Source: Anaerolineae bacterium (GTDB taxonomy: Bacteria; Chloroflexota; Anaerolineae; 4572-78; J111). Taken from it: a DNA stretch of 18,742 bases. The DNA is taken from the NCBI GenBank assembly GCA_020433835.1, contig JAGRBY010000072.1, positions 1-18,742 of the forward strand. The letters run 5' to 3'. Below are positions 7,236-14,089 of the stretch, piece by piece (the stretch's first letter is position 1; each line of letters opens with the position of its first letter). The position numbers and the translations under genes are program-made. A model generated the notes under the pieces. That model worked only from the letters and a program-made list of their open reading frames with translations. It had not been told where the DNA came from and did not search any database.

Positions 7236-7925
7236 ATGGCAAGTCCCAAATCAGTTGCAGAAGCAGCAGCCATACGCAGGAAAATTCTTGGTGTGAAAGT
7301 GCGGCATGCGCGAACGCGTGCCGGTTTGGGGGTTACGGAAGTTGCCCAAGTATTAGAAGTACCGGCAACGGCGATTACCGAAATAGAACTGGGTCAACGC
7401 CATGTGACCTTACCCCAATTGGAAGCAATGGCACTTATGTTTAATGTGCCCGTAACCTATTTCTGGTCGAACGGGGTTCTCAAAGAGCCGGATGTCACCT
7501 TCCCTACGCGCGAGGCTATGGCTCTGCGACAGCGGATTATTGGGGCCTTATTGCGCCAGGCCCGCACCGAGGCCGACCGTACCACCAATGACCTGGCTAA
7601 TCACCTGGGCGTTTCTGCGACCACGATTGATGATTACGAGCTTGGCCGAGAGCCTATCCCGTTGCAAAATCTCGAAGCCGTCACCGAGTATTTTAATATT
7701 CCCATCACCTATTTTGTTGATGAAGGCATAAAGCCCAGCACCAATGGCTATCACGAACCGACCTTAAATGAAATTGCCGATTTCTCGCAGTTGCCTCAAG
7801 AGGTGCGTGAATTTTTATCCAATCCGGCCAACCTGCTTTATGTTAATATCGCGATGAAGCTTAGCGAGCTTTCAGCCGATACGCTGCGTGCGCTGGCAGA
7901 AGGCTTGTTGGAAGTAACCTATTAA
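7236..7925 (+). CDS. Regulator with two tandem XRE-type helix-turn-helix domains
   Basis: The 229-residue protein contains two copies of an XRE/Cro-type HTH domain, at about residues 16-76 and 100-160. The copies match each other: ILGVKVRHARTRAG with IIGALLRQARTEAD, ITEIELGQRHVTLPQLEAMA with IDDYELGREPIPLQNLEAVT, and FNVPVTYF with FNIPITYF. An internal duplication is therefore clear. The C-terminal 60 residues have no recognised domain and could mediate oligomerisation. It is probably a cytoplasmic DNA-binding repressor or activator whose target is unknown. GGGAGG at 7224-7229 gives a 6-nt spacer to the ATG and a strong promoter lies upstream. Divergence from glgC makes control of glycogen genes or of itself plausible, but this is only context. 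Confidence 0.88.
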   Translation: MASPKSVAEAAAIRRKILGVKVRHARTRAGLGVTEVAQVLEVPATAITEIELGQRHVTLPQLEAMALMFNVPVTYFWSNGVLKEPDVTFPTREAMALRQRIIGALLRQARTEADRTTNDLANHLGVSATTIDDYELGREPIPLQNLEAVTEYFNIPITYFVDEGIKPSTNGYHEPTLNEIADFSQLPQEVREFLSNPANLLYVNIAMKLSELSADTLRALAEGLLEVTY

Positions 7926-8162
7926 GCCTCAACGCTTGTTTGTAACTGAACCATCTATTTTGTGACTTTGCCGTCCGGAGCAAGGTTGCAACCTTTTTCT
8001 CCGTCTCCTTGCTCCCCTGTTGGTCCAACCTGGGTTTTAGCCAGAATTTGGCTTTTATAAGCGACCGATGCGCGTTTTTTTACATGCACGCTGGTCATGA
8101 ATGGCACAGTTATGGTATCCTGAATCAAGTACTAACCTGATTACTTGTAAAGGAAAAACGTT
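7926..8162. other. Intergenic region with inverted repeats
   Basis: This gap contains GGAGCAAGG (7977-7985) paired with CCTTGCTCC (8007-8015). Nested in it is the palindrome AAGGTTGCAACCTT (7982-7995) followed by TTT. A short hairpin, AGCCA (8039-8043) with TGGCT (8049-8053) and TTT after it, may be a weak terminator for the XRE gene. AAGGA at 8150-8154 is the ribosome binding site for the next gene. No convincing promoter for the TPR gene is seen. Confidence 0.4.
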
Positions 8163-8726
8163 ATGTCTAACCAAACTGCTAAAAAGCTCCATGAAGATGG
8201 AGTCACGCTTTTTCGACGCGGTCAGCTTGAAGAGGCTTTCCAGAAGCTGCAAGAAGCGCTGCAAAACGCTGATGAAGACTCTCGTCAGAAAGCCGAAATT
8301 TACAACGACCTGGGTGTAATCCATACCCAACGAGAAGATTATGAAGCGGCTTACGAAGCGTTAAATGAGGCCATGGAACGCTTTACGGACGCCGACGACC
8401 GCAAAGGTCAAGGGCAAACGTTAGGTAATTTGGCCGCCACGCTGCAAGCAGAAGGTGATCTGGAAAGAGCGGTTGAGTCTTACAAAATGGCCGCCACTTA
8501 CCTTGAGGAAGCCGGCGAAAACAATATGGCCATGTACGTTTGGCAGGCCATCAGCAAAATTCGGATGAAACAAGGCCAGTACATAGCGGCCATAGGCGCT
8601 TACGAAGAAGGCATCGAAAAGATGCCGCAAAACTCTTTCAAACGAAAAATTATGCGGCAAATTCTAAAAGCCCCCAACAGCCTGCTCGGCGGCGGTGGCT
8701 CTACGGATGAGGCCGATGACGATTAG
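8163..8726 (+). CDS. Tetratricopeptide repeat protein
   Basis: The 187-residue protein consists mainly of about four TPR-like helix pairs (roughly 5-37, 44-77, 84-117 and 124-156). Typical positions are visible, for example YNDLGVIHTQREDYEAAYEAL and LGNLAATLQAEGDLERAVESY. There is no signal peptide or membrane segment, so it should be cytoplasmic. A Gly-rich, acidic tail (GGGGSTDEADDD) ends the protein. TPR arrays bind other proteins, and the partner is unknown. The DUF4397 gene starts 39 nt downstream and the sortase follows, so these three probably form one operon. A role in surface protein assembly is possible but only by association. Confidence 0.85.
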   Translation: MSNQTAKKLHEDGVTLFRRGQLEEAFQKLQEALQNADEDSRQKAEIYNDLGVIHTQREDYEAAYEALNEAMERFTDADDRKGQGQTLGNLAATLQAEGDLERAVESYKMAATYLEEAGENNMAMYVWQAISKIRMKQGQYIAAIGAYEEGIEKMPQNSFKRKIMRQILKAPNSLLGGGGSTDEADDD

Positions 8727-8765
8727 ATAGTAATTAATCGTCAAGTGAATGAGAGGTAGGATATA

Positions 8766-9626
8766 ATGCGGGGACGTACACGGTTATTCATTCAACTTTT
8801 TATGACCGTTATTATGCTGGCGTTAATAGGGCACAGCCTAAGCCATGCCGATGAACGTCCTCGCGTGCGTGTTGTTCATGCCGCCACCGGCCTATCAAAC
8901 GTGGATATTTACCTCAACGACACGCTCTTTTTCGACAATATTGTCTACCAATATATCTCTGATTACGTTCCGGTTGACGCCGGTGAACGCACCCTCAAAG
9001 TAAGGCCGGCCGGCGTCAGCCCTGAAGATCCCACCTTGCGTGAAGTGAGCGAAAGTTATACTAACGATCAGTCGTACACCGCTATTGTAGCCGGTCGGGT
9101 GCGAGGCATTGAGTATTGGCGCATTACCGACGATAACAAACTCCCCGGCGACGGAACCAGCAAGGTACGCATTGTTCACGCTTCGATCAATACCCCTACG
9201 ACAGAATTTTGTCTGGGCGATGTCTGTCGCACGCTGGCCTTTAAGGAAAACACCGACTATTTTCTGCTAGACCCCGGCGTCTATCGGCCCAGAATACGCC
9301 TCAACGGTATCGAGGCCACTTCGGTTACTATCCCGCCGTTAGAATTAAAAAACAATAGTGTCCACACCGTTTTTATGGTCGGCCAGTTGCAAGATCAACC
9401 CACGGCTCTGGAGCTGCTTTACACCATCGATGCGGGTGAATATCAGACCATTCAATACCCTCAACCTCCTGTGGCCGGTCCGCCCTCCGTGGGGCAGCCG
9501 GGAGGACCGCCCCCGGCTATGCCACCGGTTACCGGGGCCTTTCTATCGTCCGAAGCGATAGGTGTCCTTATTGGTGCTTTTTTAGTGTTGGTGGGCAGCC
9601 TGGGTTTCTGGCTTGCTCGCCGCTAA
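8766..9626 (+). CDS. DUF4397 surface protein with sorting-signal-like C-terminus
   Basis: The 286-residue protein has a signal peptide (likely cleavage after SHA at residue 28) and two DUF4397-type beta modules: VRVVHAATGLSNVDIYLND from about 33 and VRIVHASINTPTTEFCLGD from about 133. A Pro/Gly-rich stretch (232-251) follows, then MPPVTG (252-257), a hydrophobic helix (about 263-283) and the basic end ARR. This C-terminal layout is that of a sortase substrate, with PPVTG read as a variant of LPXTG. The sortase gene begins 15 nt downstream, which strongly suggests enzyme and substrate. Cys149 and Cys154 in the second module could form a disulfide. DUF4397 proteins are extracellular, often in Chloroflexota and Actinobacteria, with no known biochemical role. 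A GAGAGGTAGGA stretch upstream supports the ATG. Confidence 0.88.
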   Translation: MRGRTRLFIQLFMTVIMLALIGHSLSHADERPRVRVVHAATGLSNVDIYLNDTLFFDNIVYQYISDYVPVDAGERTLKVRPAGVSPEDPTLREVSESYTNDQSYTAIVAGRVRGIEYWRITDDNKLPGDGTSKVRIVHASINTPTTEFCLGDVCRTLAFKENTDYFLLDPGVYRPRIRLNGIEATSVTIPPLELKNNSVHTVFMVGQLQDQPTALELLYTIDAGEYQTIQYPQPPVAGPPSVGQPGGPPPAMPPVTGAFLSSEAIGVLIGAFLVLVGSLGFWLARR

Positions 9627-9641
9627 CCCGTGGAGCGAGTC

Positions 9642-10319
9642 ATGCGCTATAGCTCGCTTACGGATAGTACCCCGGCCCGTCGCAAAATACCGTCTCTCAT
9701 CATAAGTACAATCATACAGCTCACGGGGTTACTATTTTTCCTGTCGGCTTGCGGCGATATAATTCGCGTTGTTCCGGCCGATACGCCCACCCCCGCCATC
9801 GAAACGCCGGCTCCGGCTGAAGCTGCGGCCGGACAGGAAAACGTTGGCGTTCCCAGCCGCATCGTGGCTGAGTCTATTCATCTCGATGCGCCGGTGGTCG
9901 AAATGGGGTGGCGAGTGGTGCAGCAAGGCAACCAAACCATAAGCGAGTGGGAAATTCCCGATAACGAAGCCGCCTGGCATCGAAACTCGGCCTTGCCGGG
10001 TCAGGGCAGCAATGTGATTATCTCCGGTCACAATGCCAGTACCGGCGGCCACGTTTTTGGCGAACTGGATGAGTTGCAGGTAGGGGCTGAGATTATGCTA
10101 GAAGACGACCAAGCCGATAGTTGGTTTTACCGAGTCGTTGAAAAGACTATCGTTAGAACCATGGCCGCCTCTGACGAGGGACGCCAATATTTGTTGGATA
10201 TTAGTCAACCGACATCGCATGAGCAGTTGACGCTCATTACCTGCTGGCCTAGCTGGTCAAATACACATCGCTTAATTGTTATCGCCGAACGGGTTCAAAA
10301 TCCGCCTCTGGCGCAGTAA
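9642..10319 (+). CDS. Sortase family transpeptidase with lipobox
   Basis: The 225-residue protein has the sortase triad: His130 in ISGHN, Cys201 in TLITCWP and Arg210 in NTHRLIVIAE. Sortases cut surface proteins at an LPXTG-like motif and join them to a cell-envelope nucleophile. The class cannot be settled here (D, E or F-like). The N-terminus has a hydrophobic segment ending FFLSACGD, a good lipobox with Cys37, then a short Pro/Thr/Ala-rich linker before the catalytic domain. Lipid anchoring would be unusual, because sortases normally keep an uncleaved membrane helix. I chose ATG 9642 because GGAG lies at 9632-9635; the GTG at 9630 has no ribosome binding site and would add four residues. 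It follows its presumed substrate gene and is paralogous to the sortase at 14090-15106. Confidence 0.9.
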   Translation: MRYSSLTDSTPARRKIPSLIISTIIQLTGLLFFLSACGDIIRVVPADTPTPAIETPAPAEAAAGQENVGVPSRIVAESIHLDAPVVEMGWRVVQQGNQTISEWEIPDNEAAWHRNSALPGQGSNVIISGHNASTGGHVFGELDELQVGAEIMLEDDQADSWFYRVVEKTIVRTMAASDEGRQYLLDISQPTSHEQLTLITCWPSWSNTHRLIVIAERVQNPPLAQ

Positions 10320-10623
10320 TTTTTTCCAAGGTGGCTTCTGAGGGGATTTTGTTTTTCCACTAAAGCCATTATAATTTTATGTAAGGTTTATATACCGGCG
10401 ACCCCAGTAAAAAACTTGACATAAAAACTGTTTTGTGCCAAAGTATAATCAAGCGTATTGTCTAACTTTTGTTGCTTTGATTATTTTTTAACTTATTTTT
10501 GTTGCATTAACGCTTGTTTGTTACATTTCAATTAATTCCTTTAGGATAGCTTTAGAGATAGCGTTTTGCCGTTTTTAATCAAACACCCAACCGTTTGGTC
10601 TGTTACTGCAAAACCGGTGTGTT
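10320..10623. other. AT-rich intergenic region with a possible promoter
   Basis: No coding signal is seen. TTGACA (10416-10421) and TATAAT (10444-10449) both match consensus, but the spacer is 22 nt, too long for a standard sigma70 promoter. T-runs follow the sortase stop, but the nearest hairpin (CGCC-TCT-GGCG just before the stop) is weak. The next start at 10624 has no clear ribosome binding site. Confidence 0.4.
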
Positions 10624-11124
10624 ATGGTAAACATCTTTGTATTATTGCTCATATTCTTCTTAGCTGCCTTCTTTGGTGTGGATCTTTTGCCCCAGTTTTT
10701 GGGCGGCACCCAGATAGAAGTAATGGGCGTGCGTGTAGCTTCTCTAGACAATCCAAATTTACAAGTCATCTTGGGTGGTGCGGTTGTCTTTTTGCAATTT
10801 GCTATCATTATCTTTTCGATGTTGGGGCATATCGGTGACACCATCCGAGAAACCATCAAACCGGTTGCCCGTTTGTTTTTGTTGGGGGCGTTTTTAGCAT
10901 CGGCTTATTATATGTTCGAGCCGATTATTGGCCCCGTTTTGTTTGAACAGCAGCCTCTCGATGTGGCCGCCATTGTTACCGGAGATACCCTTAAAGTAGG
11001 TATACTGCTTACCTTAGGCACAATGATTTTATTTCTTATGGCCAATCGAAACCTGCGCACAGAGTCGGAAGAGATTAAAGCCCTTAGAAGAGAATTGGCT
11101 CGGTATCGAAGAGTACTGAAGTAG
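10624..11124 (+). CDS. Small integral membrane protein with basic coiled-coil tail
   Basis: The 166-residue protein has about four hydrophobic segments (1-20, 47-68, 82-100 and 122-141). It ends with a charged helical tail, ESEEIKALRRELARYRRVLK, that could form a short coiled coil. A loop between the first two segments (QIEVMGVRVASLDNPNLQ) may lie outside. I do not recognise a family. The next gene starts 10 nt after the stop, and a third membrane protein gene follows with an overlap, so the three are probably cotranscribed and may form a complex. The start has no good ribosome binding site; it was kept because the first transmembrane segment begins directly after it. Confidence 0.72.
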   Translation: MVNIFVLLLIFFLAAFFGVDLLPQFLGGTQIEVMGVRVASLDNPNLQVILGGAVVFLQFAIIIFSMLGHIGDTIRETIKPVARLFLLGAFLASAYYMFEPIIGPVLFEQQPLDVAAIVTGDTLKVGILLTLGTMILFLMANRNLRTESEEIKALRRELARYRRVLK

Positions 11125-11134
11125 GAACACATGC

Positions 11135-12112
11135 GTGAGAAAAAAACTTGTAATTGGCACCTTACTACTTCTTTTAACCCTGGCCTGCGATGCGGTCAAG
11201 GTTGTTCCTGGTGAACCCACTTTACCAACCGAAATTGTTGAAGAAACCAGTGACAACAGTTCTGTGGCTGTTGATACGGTGGCCGACACGGTTCAAGCAA
11301 CCGCAACGCCGGTTCCCACTGACACGGCAACACCTACCGTAACGCCCACCCCCACCGTAACGCCCTTTTTTCTCAAAGCCCTAAGCACCACCCCCCCCGG
11401 TGTAGAAAATTGCAGTAACGATGAAAATTGCGAGCGTTCCCCTCCCCGGCATGGATTGATTCTGGCTTTTGTTATCCCTATTTTATTGTTAGGTATCCCG
11501 TGGTTGGTGGCTGAATTTTTTGTGGTCAAATACGTCCAGCCCAGAGGTATTGATCTGTCTGAAATCTTGATCAAAGCGCAAGACGGCCTCTTTGTCGGTG
11601 CGGTCATTTCGCTAACGGCCCGACGTTTGCTAAGACCGGCCTCTACCCGGATGACGTGGGGCCGGATGCGAGAGTTTGTCGAAAAATCGCTGGAGCAAGA
11701 GCTGCTCCATCAAGCTCTCAACTATCCTACCCTTGAGGAGCTGGAAAAAAATCTTAAAAATATTGCCGAAAGTTTTATGGCCCTACCTGTCGTTAAGGAG
11801 CTGTCGGAGGATTTTGGGGTGCAGGTGATGCGTTTTAACATTGAAACGCGCTACCCTCAGGAAACCATGGATGCGCTTAACCGCAGAGCGGAAGCGGCTG
11901 CCGGTGGTACGGCTTACCTGGCCTACGCCGCCGCTGCGCATCTCGATCCGGAGAGCCGCGAGTCGCGAGAACTGTATCGCGTTTATCAGGAAACACGCGG
12001 ACAGGTGGATGCTGCCCGTAACCTGGGTGGAGGCTTAACCAGCCTGGCCAGTATGATTGGCGGCTCAAAGAAGAAACAAGAGGACAAGGATGACGACGAC
12101 ACCGACCTCTAA
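11135..12112 (+). CDS. Lipobox protein with Pro/Thr stalk, membrane helix and long C-terminal domain
   Basis: The 325-residue protein starts with a lipoprotein signal, MRKKLVIGT followed by a Leu-rich core and LTLAC, so Cys18 would be lipidated. An extracellular linker rich in Thr and Pro (about 52-77) follows, with a Cys pair at 93 and 99. A transmembrane helix (about 107-131) then leads to a hydrophilic C-terminal region of about 190 residues. That part (KYVQPRGIDLSEILIKAQDGLF and a later Ala-rich helical stretch with YLAYAAAAHLD) recalls SPFH/band-7 proteins, but weakly. The start is GTG 11135, with AGGA at 11123-11126; ATG 11131 is in another frame and does not give the signal peptide. 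The topology predicted, lipid-anchored outside with a cytoplasmic C-terminus, is unusual. The next gene overlaps its end by 23 nt. Confidence 0.75.
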   Translation: MRKKLVIGTLLLLLTLACDAVKVVPGEPTLPTEIVEETSDNSSVAVDTVADTVQATATPVPTDTATPTVTPTPTVTPFFLKALSTTPPGVENCSNDENCERSPPRHGLILAFVIPILLLGIPWLVAEFFVVKYVQPRGIDLSEILIKAQDGLFVGAVISLTARRLLRPASTRMTWGRMREFVEKSLEQELLHQALNYPTLEELEKNLKNIAESFMALPVVKELSEDFGVQVMRFNIETRYPQETMDALNRRAEAAAGGTAYLAYAAAAHLDPESRESRELYRVYQETRGQVDAARNLGGGLTSLASMIGGSKKKQEDKDDDDTDL

Positions 12113-12428
12113 TGCTGACCTTAAATTTTTATTGGGAACGTTGGCCAAACAATTCCTTATTTGGATTCCCATCATTGTTGGCCTTGTTCACCAATTTTTA
12201 ATGTTTTTCTTTGGTATCCAGGGCATCAACGTTATTCTCCAGCCGCCCGGCACGATTTATCCGTTTGTTACGCTGGAACTGGGATGGTGGCTGCTGTTGA
12301 CTTTGGTTACTGCATCGATCTGTTTTTTAGCCTATTTTGATCGTATTCGCCCACGTCGTATGATTTACCCCACCTATCTTTACCTTCTGTTTTTGCTTAT
12401 CCTGGTCAAGCCGATTATATCCGTATAA
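12090..12428 (+). CDS. Small membrane protein, third gene of the cassette
   Basis: The 112-residue protein has three hydrophobic segments (about 22-45, 67-82 and 94-111) separated by short loops, with DRIRPRRMIYP as a positively charged cytoplasmic loop. I recognise no family. The ATG at 12090 lies inside the end of the upstream gene and is preceded by AGAGGA, so translation is probably coupled. An ATG-less extension to 12057 in the same frame is possible but lies deep inside the upstream gene and looks artefactual. The convergent holA gene ends 17 nt beyond its stop, with no terminator visible between them. Confidence 0.72.
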   Translation: MTTTPTSNADLKFLLGTLAKQFLIWIPIIVGLVHQFLMFFFGIQGINVILQPPGTIYPFVTLELGWWLLLTLVTASICFLAYFDRIRPRRMIYPTYLYLLFLLILVKPIISV

Positions 12429-12445
12429 GGTGAGAGGGTAAGCGG

Positions 12446-13414
12446 CTAGCGACGTGGGCCACACAAACGGGCTACTAATGTATCGAGCGCCAGTAAGCTG
12501 TCAATTCGCCCTGTTTTAATGGCCAGATCCATTTCCAGCAGCATCTCTAAAATTTCTTCAAGGCGGGCCATCGAAAAGTTAGCGGCTTCTTTTAGCCGCA
12601 TTTTAGCTGCGTAATCGCTGCGCCAGCCTTTCAGTTGGGCAATCTCCGGCGGCGATAGCCCCCGGTCGGCCATATCTTTTACCTCCAGCAGTCCTCGCAC
12701 TTGGGAGGCGATGCTGCCCAGCAGGCTCATAGGGTGTCGACCTTCATCAAGCTGTTTGCGAAGCTGATCGTACGCCCATTGGGCGTTGCGTTGACCGATG
12801 GCGTTGGTTAGCCCAAAGTTTTCTGCTTCCTCTGTATAGGGCACTAACAACGTGATATCTTGCAGTTGGATAGGGCGGGTATCGCCCACATACAGCGTGA
12901 GTTTTTCGATTTCGCTGTTGAGCGTACGCAGATCAGAGCCAACCAATCGAGCCAGTAAATCGACGGCATCCGGCTCGATGGCGGCCTGAAGCGATCGAAC
13001 GCGTTGCATTATCCACGGTCGTAGGCTGTTTTTGTCGAGGTTGCCAAAGTTGATGACTGTCGCTCCCACCTCTTGAGCAACCTTAAGCACCCGATGATTT
13101 TTGGGCAGCATTTCCAATTCCACCAGAATTAAATCGGTTGTTGCCGGAATATGCCCTAAATAATCGAGCAACCGCTCCATCTCCTCCGATTGGCTTTTTA
13201 ACTGGCTGACATAGCCCTGCACAATGACCACCCGCTTATCAGCCATAAACGGCATAGCGTCGGCATAGTTTCTAATCTCGCCCAGCTTCAGGTCACGACT
13301 ATCAAGCGTGGTCACATTCAAATCGGCCGTTACCGGATCACCCAGCGAAGCGCGAATTTCGTCTATTTTTTCGTTGCGGGCAAAATCATTGGGGCCGTGA
13401 AAAATATAGAGCAT
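12446..13414 (-). CDS. holA: DNA polymerase III subunit delta
   Basis: The 322-residue protein matches HolA, the clamp-loader subunit that opens the sliding clamp. Family features are the N-terminal strand and turn LYIFHGPNDFARNE (in place of LxGxDxFL), the DSRDLKLGEIRNYADAMPFMADKRVVIV block of domain I, the domain II stretch ALLARLVGSDLRTLNSEIEKLTLY-like helix pair, and the C-terminal domain with KQLDEGRHPMSLLGSIASQVRGLL and MDLAIKTGRIDSLLALDTLVARL. No Walker A is expected in delta. Length is normal. The gene starts 9 nt after the DUF6391 stop, so it is the distal gene of the minus-strand cluster. No strong ribosome binding site is present, which fits translational coupling. Confidence 0.92.
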   Translation of the reverse strand: MLYIFHGPNDFARNEKIDEIRASLGDPVTADLNVTTLDSRDLKLGEIRNYADAMPFMADKRVVIVQGYVSQLKSQSEEMERLLDYLGHIPATTDLILVELEMLPKNHRVLKVAQEVGATVINFGNLDKNSLRPWIMQRVRSLQAAIEPDAVDLLARLVGSDLRTLNSEIEKLTLYVGDTRPIQLQDITLLVPYTEEAENFGLTNAIGQRNAQWAYDQLRKQLDEGRHPMSLLGSIASQVRGLLEVKDMADRGLSPPEIAQLKGWRSDYAAKMRLKEAANFSMARLEEILEMLLEMDLAIKTGRIDSLLALDTLVARLCGPRR

Positions 13415-13423
13415 AACCGACCG

Positions 13424-13933
13424 TTATTGGGTTGTTTCAACACGATGGGTAACAACGCGCGCGTTGGGGTTTAAGGTAATACGCTTAATTTCCAGTTTGC
13501 CGGGATTACCACTGGTCGTGTACTGCTCTTGTAAAAACAGCCCCAACGGCTGGGCAAAAATCGCTGCCCCGGTAGCCGCCAAAATCGCGGCCGGAATACT
13601 GCTCCAGCGAAACCGGGTGCGAGGGCCGTTATCCAGGCCGATGGCGGTAAACGTAGCCAGCGCCGTCAACAGGCCGGTCGTCGCCAGCACCGTCCCGCAG
13701 CGCGGATGGACCGCCAACCCGGCTTCACCGTTGCGCAGCCGCCGCAGGGCTTCGTTGGCCGCATACTGTACTTCAGCCGTGTCTATCGGCCCATAGAGGG
13801 TAAATCCATTCCAATCGCTGCGCCCCACCATCGAGAGGTTCTCGTGGCGTTTGCTTAAAATGTGAATGGTGGCGTGTTCAAAGCCATGATTGCGTCGAAT
13901 ACGGGTAATAAAGGGAGAGTCAAAAAAGCCCAT
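13424..13933 (-). CDS. DUF6391-like membrane protein
   Basis: The 169-residue protein begins MGFFDSPFITRIRRNHGFEHATIHIL, which resembles DUF6391 proteins of cyanobacteria and Chloroflexota. His16, His20 and His24 are spaced four residues apart on a probable helix and could bind a metal. A second conserved-looking motif is VHPRCGT (75-81). Two hydrophobic segments follow (about 81-100 and 112-134) and the C-terminus is hydrophilic. AAGGAG at 13940-13945 with a 6-nt spacer fixes the start at 13933. The frame is open to 14050, but that extension runs through a strong RNA hairpin and lacks a ribosome binding site. Function is unknown. It precedes holA by 9 nt and follows the sortase gene on the same strand. 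Confidence 0.75.
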   Translation of the reverse strand: MGFFDSPFITRIRRNHGFEHATIHILSKRHENLSMVGRSDWNGFTLYGPIDTAEVQYAANEALRRLRNGEAGLAVHPRCGTVLATTGLLTALATFTAIGLDNGPRTRFRWSSIPAAILAATGAAIFAQPLGLFLQEQYTTSGNPGKLEIKRITLNPNARVVTHRVETTQ

Positions 13934-13970
13934 AAAAAACTCCTTCTGCTTCAAACGAGCATGGTGATCA

Positions 13971-14060
13971 AAAACAAAAAGCCCAAAGTTGTGCCATGAA
14001 CAGCGGTTATTATACAACAACTCACCGCTAAACCCATATGGAGACGGCAACTTTGGGCTT
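13971..14060 (-). terminator. Structured RNA element with terminator-like end
   Basis: On the minus strand AAGCCCAAAGTTG (14060-14048) pairs perfectly over 13 bp with CAACTTTGGGCTT (13991-13979). The tail TTTTTGTTTTT (13980-13970) begins within the last two stem bases. The 56-nt interior is itself structured: CCAT (14041-14038) with ATGG (13997-13994), AGCGGT (14029-14024) with ACCGCT (14007-14002), and inside that TTGTT with AATAA closing a 4-nt loop. It lies between the sortase stop (14090) and the DUF6391 ribosome binding site (13940-13945). It may be a terminator for the sortase operon or an attenuator for DUF6391 and holA. A TATAAT sequence in the inner loop (14014-14009) could also be a -10 box, without a good -35. 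Confidence 0.7.
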
Positions 14061-14089
14061 AATTGATATTCATATAGTTATTAAGGCTA

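Noticed and set aside
10416..10449. TTGACA and TATAAT as a firm promoter for the membrane cassette
   Set aside because: The boxes are good but the 22-nt spacer is outside the usual range, so it is listed only as a possibility within the intergenic entry.
7931..10524. AACGCTTGTTTGTAAC at 7931-7946 and AACGCTTGTTTGTTAC at 10509-10524
   Set aside because: One mismatch in 16 bases is expected a few times by chance in a window of this size, and no further copies were seen.
11131..11212. ATG at 11131 as start of the lipobox protein
   Set aside because: It is in a different frame and gives no signal peptide; GTG 11135 gives a complete lipoprotein signal and has AGGA upstream.
13934..14050. N-terminal extension of the DUF6391-like gene to 14050
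   Set aside because: The added 39 residues run through the RNA hairpin, lack a ribosome binding site and do not match the family start; AAGGAG marks the start at 13933.
13979..14060. The 82-nt inverted-repeat element as a small transposable element (MITE)
   Set aside because: It has 13-bp terminal inverted repeats, but no target-site duplication is visible and there is no second copy in the window.
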